A stretch of DNA of 64,000 bases from Anaeramoeba ignava (lineage: Eukaryota; Metamonada; Anaeramoebidae). The DNA lies in contig JAPDFW010000123.1 of the NCBI GenBank assembly GCA_028826165.1, forward strand, positions 100,776 through 164,775, written 5' to 3'. Below the pieces are notes generated by a model that did no database searches, was not told the DNA's origin, and worked only from the letters and a program-made list of their open reading frames with translations. Within the stretch, counting starts at the first letter, position 1. Each line of letters opens with the position of its first letter. A program made the position numbers and the translations under genes. Below are positions 24,001 to 36,200 of this stretch, piece by piece.

Positions 24001-27000
24001 GGATGGCATAGCATATAAAAGTCATTAAATTCTGGTTTACATGGGAAAACATCATTTGCGAGGTTGTTGATCCAATAAATTCCTTGTTTAATCTTTGATA
24101 AAAATACTGTGAAAACAACACCTGCCAAAAATGTTGATTCCTTAATGTTTTATAATTCGAGTTTTCCATTTCACTAATAAAAAATGAAAGAACATATGAT
24201 TGCAGTTCTGGATCAATCAACCGAATAAAATTTCTTGCAAATGTATTTGGAATGGATTTGTGGAATTTGTTTCTGAAAAGATCAAGAAAAATACAAAGTA
24301 ATCTATCCTTCAGTGTTGAAACTGGAGAATCTGATGACCATTCATTTGATGTTAAAAGCGTGTTTTCTGTGTTCGATTTCTGAACATTTTCATTTGCAAT
24401 TTCGATTTTGTTCTCTTTTTGTCTCTTTTTTTTCTTTTTCTTTTCTTTCTCTAATTCTGATCTCCAATGGTATAATGATTTCAACACAAGAAACAAATGA
24501 TTGAAATGCGAATTTTTCGCTAAATCTGGGATAAACGAATTTTCCATCAATTCCTCAGTTGGTGTATAAAAAATGGCTTTTGCCAGGATTTTTTGTGGGA
24601 GAAATAACCCTGAACCAATAAATGTAAATCAAGATGATAATAATAATATAAATATAAATATAAATATAAATATAAATATAAAAATTAAAATTCCAATCCT
24701 TTTCCTTTAAAATTAATGATAATTTTATACCTCCTTCCAAATTCAATTCAAAATATTTTTCTGATATATTTATAAGCTTTTCTTGTTTAAACTCTGGGAA
24801 AACTGCGTTTATATCAATTTTCAAAAGCACCCGGATATTTTCTTGAAGATCCTTTTCAAAAAAAATGTTTGCTTTGCTTGAAATACCAGTTTTCTTTTTG
24901 CTTTCAACCTTCAAATTTGATGAACTTAAAACTTTTTTTAATTGTTGTTCTTTATCGCTTTGTGCAATCATTTGGCAAGACGAAACAAACGAATTGTAAT
25001 TAATTTTCAAATACTCCAAATTTATTTTATTTGCAAATCTCACACTAATCCATAAAATTAAGTCGCAAATTTTGGATATTATCACATTTTGGATAATTTT
25101 CGTTTCCATTTTTGGGAATTTCATAATCATTTTTTGCAAAACTTGAATCAATCTCATTTTCGTTTGAAATTCAAGCATAACTGCATTTTTATGTTTGATT
25201 TTGAATTTGAAATTCTTTTCTTTTTGTCTTTCATTTTCGCTTTTCATTAAATTATCCACATCTATATCATCAACATTGATAGTGAAATCGTATCCAAAAG
25301 GACTATCTGAATAAATATTTGGAATCGATTCACTTTGAAAGAGGATGCTTTCATTATCAAGATAACTGCTCAAATTTTCAAGAATCTCCAAATTTTCTGA
25401 AGATTGTAATGTTAATGGTTTTTTAGGTGTTAATAATATCAAGAAATTTTCAAGTAAAGTATCAGCGCTGTCGACATCCATTAAATCAAAATCAAGCATC
25501 CAATCAAACAAAGAGATGCAATTCAGTTCAATTTCAAATTGTTTTGGCGATATGAGAGCATTTTGATTGAATTTCGAGATCATGCCAAAGATATCTATCG
25601 AAAATCAAAATTAAATTCAAAATTAAATTAAATTCAAATTCAATATTAAAATTTTAAATTAACTAACCAACTAATGCTAATGGTAATTTTGTTTCTTGAA
25701 TCCAAAGAAAATGTTTTTTTGTTTGTTCAATTAATAATCCTTCAATACGTTGATTTTTTGGATGAACAAAATTCATAATCAAAATAAATATTTCATTAAA
25801 TATGAACAAAAATAAATTAATATCATTCATTATAATGGGATTTGAATTTGAAATTTGGAAATAAATGGACTAATTTATATAATAAATAGAATTTGAATTT
25901 AAATTTGAATTTAAACTTAGATTTAAACTTAGATTTAAATTTTCTTTTTTACTTGAATTGATGACAACATTCCAAATAATTCTCTAGTTAATTTAATACA
26001 TTCAAAGATTAAATTTTGAAAATCAAAATTCCATAATAATTGTCTATTCACTCTTGATCTTGATAAAATAGCTGCAAATTCAACTGTTATCGCATCACGA
26101 ATATCAAAATAAAATGATTTAAATTTTTGTAAATTCAAATTTTCTAGATTTTTTTCATCTTTTTCCAAATTAGGATATTGTGAAATTTTTAAATAATGAC
26201 TTTCAATTTCAAAGTATTGTTTCTGTTTAATTTCAATTAATTCTAATCAACAAATCAAAGATTTTAATTTTAATTTTAATTTTAATTTTAATTTTAATTT
26301 TAAATTTTAATTTTAATTTTAATTTTTAAATGAATTTTAATTTTAATTTTAATTTTAATTTTAATTTTAATTTTAATTTTATAAATGAATTTTAATTTTA
26401 ATTTTAATTTTAATTTTATAAATGAATTTTAATTTTATAAATGAATTTTAATTTTAGATTTTAATTTTAATAATACTTTGGAGATTTTCATTTAAAATCA
26501 AAATCCAATTTATAGCTTCCATAATAACTGAAGGAGGATGAGCAATATTTAACTCAATTGCTAATTCAATATCTTTTTCATTAAAATAAATTGATTTAAT
26601 ATTTTGCCAATTTTGAATTTTTTCTTTAATTGAAGGATTCCAATTTTGAAATGAAATTATAAATAATTTAGCAAAACTCCAAAACCAATCAATATAATTT
26701 GTCTTTTAATTTTATAAATGAATTTTAATAAATAATTTTGATTTTAATTTTATAAATTAATTTTAATTTTATAAATTAATTTTAATTTTATAAATTAATT
26801 TTAATTTTATAAATGAATTTTTTAATTTTATAAATGAATTTTAGTTTTAATACTCTTAATCCTTCTCTTCTTTTCCTCCAAAGATCATTTAATTCTTTTG
26901 AATGAATAATTTCTTGATGAAAAGAAAACTCTCCTTTTCTTTTTTTTTCTTCATTTTGAAATTTTGTTTGCAAAATATTTTCTCGATTTGATTTACTCAT
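15019..27000 (-). CDS. Neurobeachin/LRBA-type BEACH protein
   Basis: Giant scaffold of the neurobeachin/LRBA/Lvs class, acting in membrane trafficking. Exons: 27000-26854, 26702-26477, 26242-25953, 25869-25668, 25594-24731, then 24609 down to 15019, about 3.7 thousand codons. Order: alpha-helical armadillo-like N-terminal half; a concanavalin/LamG-like domain (about 22570-21980; GYSFCTWIRIES, WSSSAEAILYLDGK, GQIGTMYFFDD); an Asn/Gln repeat (21660-20580); a second helical block; a PH-like domain (about 17290-16980); the BEACH domain (about 16880-16110; SGRSYNDFGQYPVFPWVL, FYLPDFLEN); and C-terminal WD40 repeats (about 15640-15030; VLVTGSKDTTVIVWR, HDDEVSCVD). Three frame disturbances interrupt the last large exon: around 23500-23600, around 23200-23310 (the two compensate), and at about 21200 in the repeat. 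The final 1844 codons are continuous. Spliced junctions such as LEG|GLFLPQKILAKA are clean. Confidence 0.92.
20577..21662 (-). repeat. 12-bp coding repeat (QNIN/ENIN) inside the BEACH gene
   Basis: Roughly 90 copies of a 12-bp unit read CAAAATATAAAT in the gene sense, coding Gln-Asn-Ile-Asn with Glu or Thr variants. It lies between the helical segments IFIPLLVQIEQPEAEF and MFCSLVFITL. One extra A near 21200 breaks the frame. At about 20915 the sequence ACGTAAAATG gives an in-frame stop or an intron donor, which would splice to the AACAG acceptor at 20554. Whether the tract is translated, partly spliced, or mis-assembled is open. Confidence 0.85.
26245..26475. repeat. TTTTAA array in BEACH intron 2
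   Basis: Intron of TTTTAA hexamers and ATAAATGAATTTTAA units between exons ending ENLQ and beginning LIEIKQKQYF. Confidence 0.85.
26704..26852. repeat. ATAAATGAATTTTAATTTT repeat in BEACH intron 1
   Basis: Short intron of ATAAATTAATTTTAATTTT units joining EGLR to TNYIDWFW in phase. Confidence 0.8.
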
Positions 27001-27167
27001 TGTTTTGTTTTATTTTTGTTTTGTTTTGTTTTATTTTGTTTTGTTTTTATTTTATTTTTGTTTTTATTAAAAGAAAGAAAGAAAAAAAATGAAAATAATT
27101 TTTTTTCATTTTCATTTTTTCATTTTCATTTTTTTCATTTTTTTCATTTAAAAAAAAAAAAAATATA
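27001..27167. promoter_or_regulatory. Bidirectional promoter between BEACH and Tpr-like genes
   Basis: 167 bp separate the divergent ATGs at 27000 and 27168. The BEACH-proximal half is GTTTT-rich. The Tpr-proximal half carries five TTTTCATTTT words in the plus sense, then a poly-A run directly before ATG. This is the clearest example of the recurrent TTTTTCATTTTT element. Confidence 0.55.
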
Positions 27168-30100
27168 ATGACTCAATCAAATACAAATTTACCAAAAGAT
27201 GATACAATTAAACTTCAAGATCAAATTAAAAATATTAAATCAAAATATGAAGAACAACTTCAACAAGCAAATGTTGAAATTGAAAAATTAAAACAATCAA
27301 AATTAAATCAAAAAATTTATTTTGAACAAATTTTAAGCAATTTTGAAAAGAAAAGCTTTAAATCACAAGAAAAGAAAAACCAACTTAGACAAAAATTACA
27401 ATTAGAAAAGCAAGCAAAAGATGAAGCAAAACAAGTTAATTTTCAAATTCAAGAGAAATTATCAACTTTTAAAGTTCATTCTCATAAAATTAAAAATCAA
27501 ATGAAATTATTAACATCAGAAGCTCAAAATAAATTATCTCAAGAAATATCTAAAATTGAACAACTTATGAATAGAGTTTATCAATTTAAATTTTTTATTC
27601 AATCTGTTCGATATCAAAATGATTTCCAAAAAAAGAATATTGATGACTTAGAAAGTAAAAAACAAAACAAAAACAACAAAAAAAAATTTTTTTTTTAATT
27701 TTCCGTTATTTTTCTTTTATTTATAAAAAAAAAAAATTAAATAGATAAAATTATCAATTTAAATGAAACTATTAAATTATATAAACAAGAAAAACAGCAA
27801 ATTGAATATCAATTAAAGCAATCTCAACAACAAAATGAACCCATTTCAAGAGAAAATTCAAATCTTAAAGAAGAAATTGAACTTTTAAAAAATCATCAAA
27901 ATCAAATATCAGCAAATTACAGAAAAAAAACGCAAGAATTAATTGAATTTCAATCACAATCTATGGAAAAGGAAAATATCTTGAAAAAGTTTCTTGAACA
28001 GAAAAAAAGCGCAATTTCTCAGTTAAAAAACGAGAAGGAAATTTTATCCAAAGAAAACAGCAAAGCAAAAGAAAAACTGGATCAATATCTATCGAATATT
28101 CAACGTTTAGAAATGGAAATTATCCAAAAGGAAAATGAAATTTCAGAATTTATTCTACAGAAAAACAACAATTTTCCGCAAGAAAATGAATTTCAACAAA
28201 ATTCACAATATCCTATGTTTGATCGTTTTATTCAGAATATGATGAAAAAACACGAAGAAGAATGCCAAAAATTTGCACAAGAAATTGATTTTTTGAAAAA
28301 CAAAGATAATTTCCAAGAAATCTTCAATCAAATAAACGAGGAAGCCAATCGAAAAAACCAAGAGTTGGAAGAGAAAGTTGAGATGTACAAATCCAGTATT
28401 GAAAAAAGTGAAATCTATGAATCCAAATGCGCGGATTATGAACAAAGACAAATCCCGCATTACAAGCAATTGATTTCCGATTTGAATTCTCAAATACAAG
28501 AATTATTAACCCAAATTGTCAAAACAAAGCATGAGTTTGAGGAAAAAGAAATCAAGCAAAATATGTATCGAGGCTATTCAGAAGAACAAAATGCTCAGGA
28601 TGATTCAAGTCAAGAAATTGAAATGGATGATTTAGTTGTGTATTCAAACATCCCCGAACTTCAGCAAAAAAACCAGCAACTCATCCAAAAAGTTCGTATT
28701 TTGGAAAATAGTTTCAATTTGTTGAAAACCCAAAATAAGGATTTGGAAGTGGAAAACAACAAACTCAACGATGTAATCAATCTCTATCAGCAAAAAATTG
28801 ACAATGGCCATATAGAAACTCAGCAAGAAAATCTCCAGAAAGAATTTGAAATTTATATTCGAGAAAAAACCCAAGTTATTAAAAATCTACAAGAAGATCT
28901 CCATCAATTCAAGCAAATATCACAAAAATTAACCACAGAAAAAAAAGAACTTGAATTGCAGACTGAATTAGAAAATGAAAAACGAATTATTTTGGAAAAT
29001 GAAAAGGAAAGTCTTATCTATCAGAATCAATCCCTCTCAAGTCTAAACAAATCTTTAAAGAACGAGAACAAAAATCTCAAACAAACAAACACTGAATTAA
29101 CCGAAAATCAAAAAGAACTGCAAAAAAATATTGCAAATTTAAAGCACGATATTCAGCAATCTGAAAATGAAAAACTGAAATTACAAAGTGATATTTCAAA
29201 TTTATCCAAAATGAATGAATCTTCAGAATTGGAAAGACAGAGATTTCAGCAAATAATCTTCAAAATTGAGTCATCAAACAAAGAATTGGAAAACAAACAC
29301 TTTAAAATTCAGCAAAAATTGCAAGAGGAAATTGATTATCATAAAGGTCTTTTGGAGTTAAAAGACAAAAACCTGAAGAGTGAAGTTGATAAAATTGCCA
29401 AATTAAAATTGCAAATTCTTGAAATGAATGACAAATTAACGAATCAAAAACAGAAAGTAAAGCAATGGGAACTAAAGTTTTTGGATTTGAAAAATAAAAC
29501 AAAAGAAGAAAAGCAAAACGAAAAGAAAGAGGAAAATTTGGATAAAAATATTGAAAATATTGAAAATATTGAGATGGAAAATGAAATGAAAGAGAAAATT
29601 TCTGATCAAAAACAAACAGATATTCAAATGGAACCAAAATATTTAAATCAAATGAATTTGGAAGAGGAAATTGCTGAATATAAGTTTAAATCTATTGAAC
29701 ACCAAGGACAAATCAATTTCTTGCAATCAAGTTTAAATCAATACCAATTACTCAATTCAAAATTAAAAGATCAACTGGAAGACATGAAGCAGCTAAATCA
29801 ATTAGAAGTGCAAAAAATGGTGAAAAAGATTCAGGATCTTGAAAAACAACTACAGAATTCAAGTTCTAAAATTCAAGATCTTTCACAAGAAAAAATATGG
29901 AAGGAAGAACAAATATATGAACTACAACTACAAATTGAAAGGAAAAGCAAAGAAAATAGTTTTACAAACACCACATTTGATCATTCTCAAGTCAAAAAAG
30001 ATTTTGATAATCTTCGCAAACTTTATTTAGATTTTGAAAAAAAATATCAAAACGAAATTTCTTTGCATTCATCCGATTTCCAAAAAATGAATCAATGCAA

Positions 30101-32562
30101 AGATTTTTCACACAAATTTGAAAATGAAATTAAGGAAATGCATACAACAATTCAAAAAATCACTGCAGAAAAAGAACTTCTTGCTGAAAGAAATCAGCAA
30201 TTATTACAAAATCATGAATTGGAAATGGATAAAATGAAGGATATTTTGCATCAATTAAAATTGGAAAATCAGCAAATATTCCAAAACTATAACGAAAAGT
30301 TAAAATCTTTATCTAACACAAACGAAGTGAATTTGCAATCAACAATCCCAATTTCAAATCGAGATGAGAAGCATTTGACAACTACAATGTCTGAATTAGT
30401 TGAAATTAAAAAAGAAAATGAACATTTGAAGATTTCAATTCAAGAACTTGAAATGGAACGTAATAACTTGTCTCAAAAAATTCAAAATTTTAATAAAATG
30501 GAAGAAGAAACAAACGAAAATGAAATTCAAAATCAAAATGGAATTCAAAATCAATTTAGTGTTGAAAACCAACAAAAAGAAGCCATTTCTTTGTTAGTTA
30601 AAAGCAATCAATTTTTAAGAGAGAAAATCAAAATTACACTTTCTAATTTGCACGAAATTGAACTGAAAGTTGAAAATTATGAATCTCAAAAAGAAAATGC
30701 ATATCAAAATATCAAAAATCTGGAAAATCAATTGAAAAATTTAGAGAAAATAAATATCCAAAATGAAGAAGAAATTTTAAGATGGAAAAATAGAGTTTAT
30801 TATTTATTGCAAAATAAGGAAAGTAAATTTGTTTTGAATAAGAACGAAGAAATGTTTATTGATCTGCATAATCTTCTTTTCAATTCACCAGAACAAAAAC
30901 TACGTAAAGAAATAACAGATTTACAATCTGTTATTGATAATTTGCATCAAGAAAAGGAACAAATCCAACAAAATTTGAAACAACAAAAAAATCAAATTGA
31001 TAAACTCAAAAAACAAACAAATAGCTTACAACAAAAATTGGAAGAAAAAGAAAATGAAATTAAGAAAATGGTTTCGGAAAAAGAAGACCATTTGAAAATG
31101 ATTGAAAATTTAAAGCCACTCCTCAATTTATCAAGACAATTTGAAACTCGATATAAAGATTCGGAATTAAAAATCACAAATTTAACTCAAGAACTCGCAG
31201 ATTCACGTTCATTGAATACAAACCTAGAAAAACAAATTGAGTTAATTAACCAAGATTTGAAAAATCAAGATTTATTTACAAAACAAGTTGCAAACTTAAC
31301 AAATCAAAAGGAAAAACTTGAAAATGAATTGAAAAGAATCATTTCATCTTCAAAACAAAATGAGAAGAAATTACAAGATGATTTGAATATTTTATCCTCA
31401 AGTATTAAAGATAAGGATCAAGAAATCAAAAAACTACAAGAAGGTTCTTCAAATTGTTTAAATCGACTTAAAAAGGCAACCAATTTATTATTTGTTTTGA
31501 AAAATAAAATTTCAGAAATATCCCAAAAACAAAATTCTTCAGAAGGAACAAGAAAACATTTACAAAATGAAGAAATTAAAGTACTTCCATTTGTGAAAAA
31601 CGAAAATCAAGATTTTTCAAACCAATTGAAAAGAGGGAAAACAAATCAAATCCAAAGCGAAAATGAAAATGATTTGAAAATTAATTTAAAAAATCTTCCT
31701 TCTGATAAATATTCTACTTTATTAGGACTACCTAATCCATTATTTTCAACTCCTTCATTTAAAAAATTGATAAACATTCCTCTTACCCCAAAAGAATCAT
31801 TTAATCAATCAAATACAAAATCTAAATACAAATACAAATTCAAATTCAAATTCAAATACAAATACAAATACAGATTTAAATACAAATACAAATACAGATT
31901 TAAATACAAATACAAATACAAATACAAATACAAATACAAATACAAATACAAATACAAATACAAATACAAATACAAATACAAATACAAATACAAATACAAA
32001 TACAAATCTAAATACAAATACAAATACAAATACAAATACAAATACAAATCTAAATACAAATCTAAATACAAATACAAATACAAATACAAATACAAATACA
32101 AATATAATTACAAAATCAAATACAAATACAAATACAAATACAGATTTAAATTCAATTACAAAATCAAATTCAAATTCAAATCTAGATTTAAATTCAAATA
32201 CAAATACAAAATCAAATTCAAATTCAAATTCAAATTCAAATACTGGAGAAATTCCAAAATTACAACTTTTTCACAATTCATTTAGTTCTTTTCTTAAAAA
32301 GAAAAATCAAAACCAAAATCAAAATTTAAATTTCAATTTCAATCGAAATCAATATCAACCTTTATATCAACCTCCATATCAACCTCCATATCAACCTCCA
32401 TATCAAAACCAAAATCAAAATCAAAATCAAAATTTATATATGAATTTCAATCCAAATCAAAACTTTCATTTCAATCCAAATCAAAATTTTAATCAAAATC
32501 CAAATTTCAATCCAAATAAATTCCAAAATCCAAATTTTAATCAAAATCAAAATCAAAATTAA
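27168..32562 (+). CDS. Tpr/Mlp1-like coiled-coil nucleoporin
   Basis: Two exons, 27168-27654 and 27745 onward, join in phase (DLE|NKIINLNETI) to about 1675 codons up to a stop at 32283-32285, or about 1770 if the frame is shifted in the repeat. Almost the entire protein is heptad coiled coil rich in Gln, Lys, Glu and Asn. The Tpr/Mlp signature is visible: an acidic DDSSQEIEMDDLV block directly followed by YSNIPELQQKNQQLIQKVR, matching the conserved NIxELQxQN core, and later EEILRWKNRVYYLL, like the RWKxR motif. This suggests a nuclear-basket scaffold at the nuclear pore; the assignment is by motif and is not certain, other long coiled-coil proteins being the alternative. The C-terminal AAATAC tract (31820-32240) changes the frame: downstream, an in-phase QPPYQPPYQPPYQ and Asn/Gln/Phe tail reads on to 32562. 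Confidence 0.72.
31820..32240 (+). repeat. AAATAC hexamer array near the 3' end of the Tpr-like gene
   Basis: About 60 AAATAC units with AAATTC and AGATTT variants. The track of the main ORF reads Lys-Tyr; the frame that stays open to 32562 reads Asn-Thr/Asn-Ser, which resembles ordinary Asn-rich tails in this genome. Confidence 0.85.
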
Positions 32563-32594
32563 AATTTTAAATTAAAAATTAAAATCAAAATTAA

Positions 32595-32642
32595 AAATTA
32601 AAATTTTTTTCATTTTCAATTTTTTCATTTTTTTCTTTATAA
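32595..32642 (+). promoter_or_regulatory. TTTTTCATTTT leader of DUF1648-like gene
   Basis: TTTTTTTCATTTTCAATTTTTTCATTTTTTTC immediately precedes the ATG at 32643, only about 80 bp after the Tpr-like stop. Confidence 0.5.
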
Positions 32643-33219
32643 ATGAAATTTCCAACATCTTATATTTCCTTTTTTTTCGTTTTTATATCAATTATTCAAT
32701 CATTATATTTTTATCCAAAACTTCCATTAAAAGTTGCAATTCATTATAATAAATATGTATTTTAATTTTAAAAAAAAAATTTAAAAAAATTTAACAAGAA
32801 AAACTAATTTAAAAAAAAAAAATAAGTTAAATCCAGATAAATTTGGTGATAAATCTTGGTTTGTTTTAATTTATAATTTAGTTCAAATTGGTATATTTTT
32901 AATTTTTGAATTTGTTCATTTTCATTCAGCTAAAAAACCTGAATCAATGAAAATTCCAAATGCTGATTATTGGATTGTTGAAGAAAGATGTGCAAAAACC
33001 GTTAGAAAAAATCAAATAATGAATAAAATATTATGTTGGGGAACTTTATCTTTTTTAATTTGTATTTTTCAATTAGTTTTTTTGGATAATTTATCAGAAC
33101 ACACTCTTGATTATTTTGGATTTGTTTGGATTATTATTTTTGGATATTTAGGTTATTTAGTTATTTGGTCTTCATTTTTATTATATATTTTTCGAATTCC
33201 AAAATTAAAATTTAAATAA
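32643..33219 (+). CDS. DUF1648 (SdpI-like) membrane protein
   Basis: Two exons, 32643-32756 and 32827-33219, give 168 aa. The first membrane segment (about residues 5-24) leads into YPKLPLKVAIHYN, the DUF1648 hallmark (LPxxxxxHxN). After the intron comes LNPDKFGDKSW, a second membrane segment, the loop KIPNADYWIVEER, which resembles the IPNKxYW-ExR loop of bacterial members, and two more hydrophobic segments. Four transmembrane helices are predicted. DUF1648 proteins are known mainly from bacteria (SdpI-type immunity or sensing proteins); the function here is unknown. The gene has a normal 70-nt GT-AG intron and local codon use, so if it was acquired by transfer it is old or ameliorated. It sits between the Tpr-like and ankyrin-BTB genes on the same strand. 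Confidence 0.7.
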
Positions 33220-33235
33220 ATTTTTTATTAAGAAA

Positions 33236-33274
33236 TATTTTTTCATTTTTTTCATTTTTTTTCATTTTTTTAAA
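33236..33274 (+). promoter_or_regulatory. TTTTTTCATTTTTT leader of ankyrin-BTB gene
   Basis: Three TTTTCATTTTTT words directly precede the ATG at 33275, within 55 bp of the previous stop codon, suggesting very short intergenic promoters. Confidence 0.5.
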
Positions 33275-36200
33275 ATGACATCTTTAGAAAGATTTCTTTC
33301 TTCTTTAAATAAAACAAGTGTTCAAGAGCAATTTGTAAAAGAAATTAAATTGAAATTAAATTGAAATTAAAAGAAATTAAATTGAAATAAAAAGAAATTA
33401 AATTAAAATTAAATTGAATTATAATTTTTTATTAAAAGGCAGGAGAAACAAAATTACATCAAGCGGTTAAAAATTTTAAAGGTGATGAATTAATAAAAGC
33501 ATTAATAAAATTAAAACATTTAGAATCACCTTTCCTTGAAGATTCAAATGTGAGAAGAGAAAAAATCAAATTTAATCAAATGAAAAAAAAAATTTATGAA
33601 AAAGAAAAAAAAAATTTTTTTCTCATAATTTTAGTCAAAAACTCCATTATATTATGCTATAAAAAATAAATGTGAACCTGAAGCTATTGAATTATTAATG
33701 GAATTTAAACCAGATTTTAATAAAGAAGTTGTATAAAGAAAAAAAGAAAATAGAATAATAATTTTTAATTATTTATATTTAATAATTTTTAATTTATATT
33801 TTAGGAATATGTAATTTAATATTAATATTATTATTATTATTATCATTTTGATTGATAATTTCAGAATTCATTTTCATCTTCTTTTTATTTTAATATTAGA
33901 ATTTAACTTATTTAGATTTTGCTTTTTCAGTTAATTCTCCAGTTAAAACTATTGAAATTTTACTGGAAAATGGAGCAAATCCAAATTTTAGACATGTAAA
34001 TTAATGAAAAAATTTAAATTTCTATTGATAATTTTATTAAAAAAAAATAGGGAGTAAAAAATTCTATTTTTAAATCATCTTAATTCATTCATTCATTTAT
34101 TCAATTTATAAATAATATTTTAGTCTGTAAATTATTTATATTCAAATTAGTTTGAATTCAATTTCTTAAATTTTAATTTTTAGACTGAAACACCATTTCA
34201 TTTTGCAACAAGATATAAACAACCACCAGAGGTTTTTGAATTATTAGTTAAATATCATGGTGATGTTAATGCTGTGAATGTAATTAATACATATTTGTTA
34301 GAAATGGAAAGAAAAATGATTTGGAATTTGATTTTTTCTATTTTTTAGTCTGTAAAAAAAAAATATTATCAAAATTATTAATATACTTAATTTGGAAATT
34401 TAAAATTACTTTCTTTCTTTCTTTCTTTATTATTAAAAGGGAGTAAATTTATAATTAAAACTTTTTAGTTAAAAATAATCATAATTTAAATTGAAAAATA
34501 TTTAATATATAGAATGGAAGTGTTCTTCATTGGGCAACATTTTATGATTCTAATCCAAAATGTGTAGAAATTCTGTTAAAAGCTGGAGCAAGAATTCATG
34601 ATACAACTGTTTATTATTTTATTTTATTTTATTTTAAATAAATATAGAAATATAAATATTTATATTTTTGTTTTAGAATGTAAATTTAATGTTATTTTTT
34701 TGATTTGATTTGATTTGATTTGATTAAAAATAATTTTTTAGGATGTAAAAAATTTATTGAAATTTTATAGTGATTTAAATTTAATATTAATAATTATTTC
34801 AGGGAAGAAACGCATTACATTATGGAGTTCAAAGGAATTTTAATATTGAATCTGCTAAAGTGTTAGCAAAATATGGGCAAAATATGGATTCACAAGATGT
34901 ATTTTATTTAAATTAATTACAAAAAAAAATAATAATCAAAAAATGATAATTTTCAAAAATAGAGCGTAAAAATTAAATTAAATTATGAATATATTTTTGT
35001 TTTCTTATTTCTTTGAAAAAGAAAGTCAGTAAAAAAATTTGAGGAAATTTTTTCTTGTTTTTTTCTTGAGAAAAATAAAATTAAAATTAAAATTAAAAAT
35101 TATTTGATTTATAGGGAAATACTTGTTTGCATTTTTTTTCTGATACAAAAAATCCAATTAAAATGTTAGAAACACTTCTTGAACTTGGAGCAAATCCAAA
35201 TATTTGCAATGTATTATTTAATTGAATAAAAATGAAAATAATAAAATAATGAAAATGAAAATGAAATAGAAAGTAATTATTTAATCGAATGAAAAGAAAA
35301 ATTTGACAAATTTTATTAAATATTTTTTTTTTTGGTTTTATAAAAAAAAGGTTGTAAATTTATTTAAAATTTTCATTTAAATTTGTTTTGGAAAAAAAAT
35401 ATGGAAATTAAATTGAATTGAAAATTGAAAAATATTTAGAGGAAAACACCACTTGAAATTATAATATCCAAAAGAAATTCAAGAGAAGATTCAGAGGATT
35501 TAATAAAATTATTATTAGATTATGGAGCTGATGTTTTTCTTCCTGAAGTGAGAAAAACAAACCAAAAAAATATATAGAAAAGAAAAGAAAAGAAAAGAAT
35601 AATTATTATTATTATTATTTTTATTAGGAAAAACCATTAATAGATAACGTAACAGATGATATAAAGGATATAATATTAGGATATAGTGGAATTTGTCGAG
35701 ATATAATTTCCTTTTTAGAAAGACAAGAATTTGGAGATGCAAAATTTAAAACTTCAGATGGAAAAGAAATAACGATTCATTCATTTATTATCAAATTTAG
35801 ATTTGAGGAAGATATGAATATTAATAATTTGATTAGATTGTTAGAAAGTAAAACATATAGTGAATCAATGGGGATTTTAAAATCAATTTATTCAGGATTG
35901 GGATGGAAAGAAGAATATGAAAATATGCTCAAAGATATTGGAATTAATACAGAAAAAATAGCTCAAAAAAAAGGAAAAAAGGGATTAATTAAAGATTTGA
36001 AAATTTTATTTAATCATGAAGAAAGTAAAGACTTCACTATTTATGTTGAGGAAAAATATATTAAAGTTCATAAATTAATATTAATAATAAGAAGTGATTT
36101 ATATCGAGGAATGTTTTTAAATGTTCAAGATGATTCAAATTCAGTTCATGATTATTCAAGAAACTCCTTTGAATCTGTTTCTGCTTTGATTTATTTTTTT

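Noticed and set aside
33550-33634. Further 3-nt exons in the intron between the second and third ankyrin-BTB exons, and in 35548-35627
   Set aside because: No AG-NNN-GTAA site is present; the first gap already gives a 7-residue linker and the second marks the end of the repeat array.
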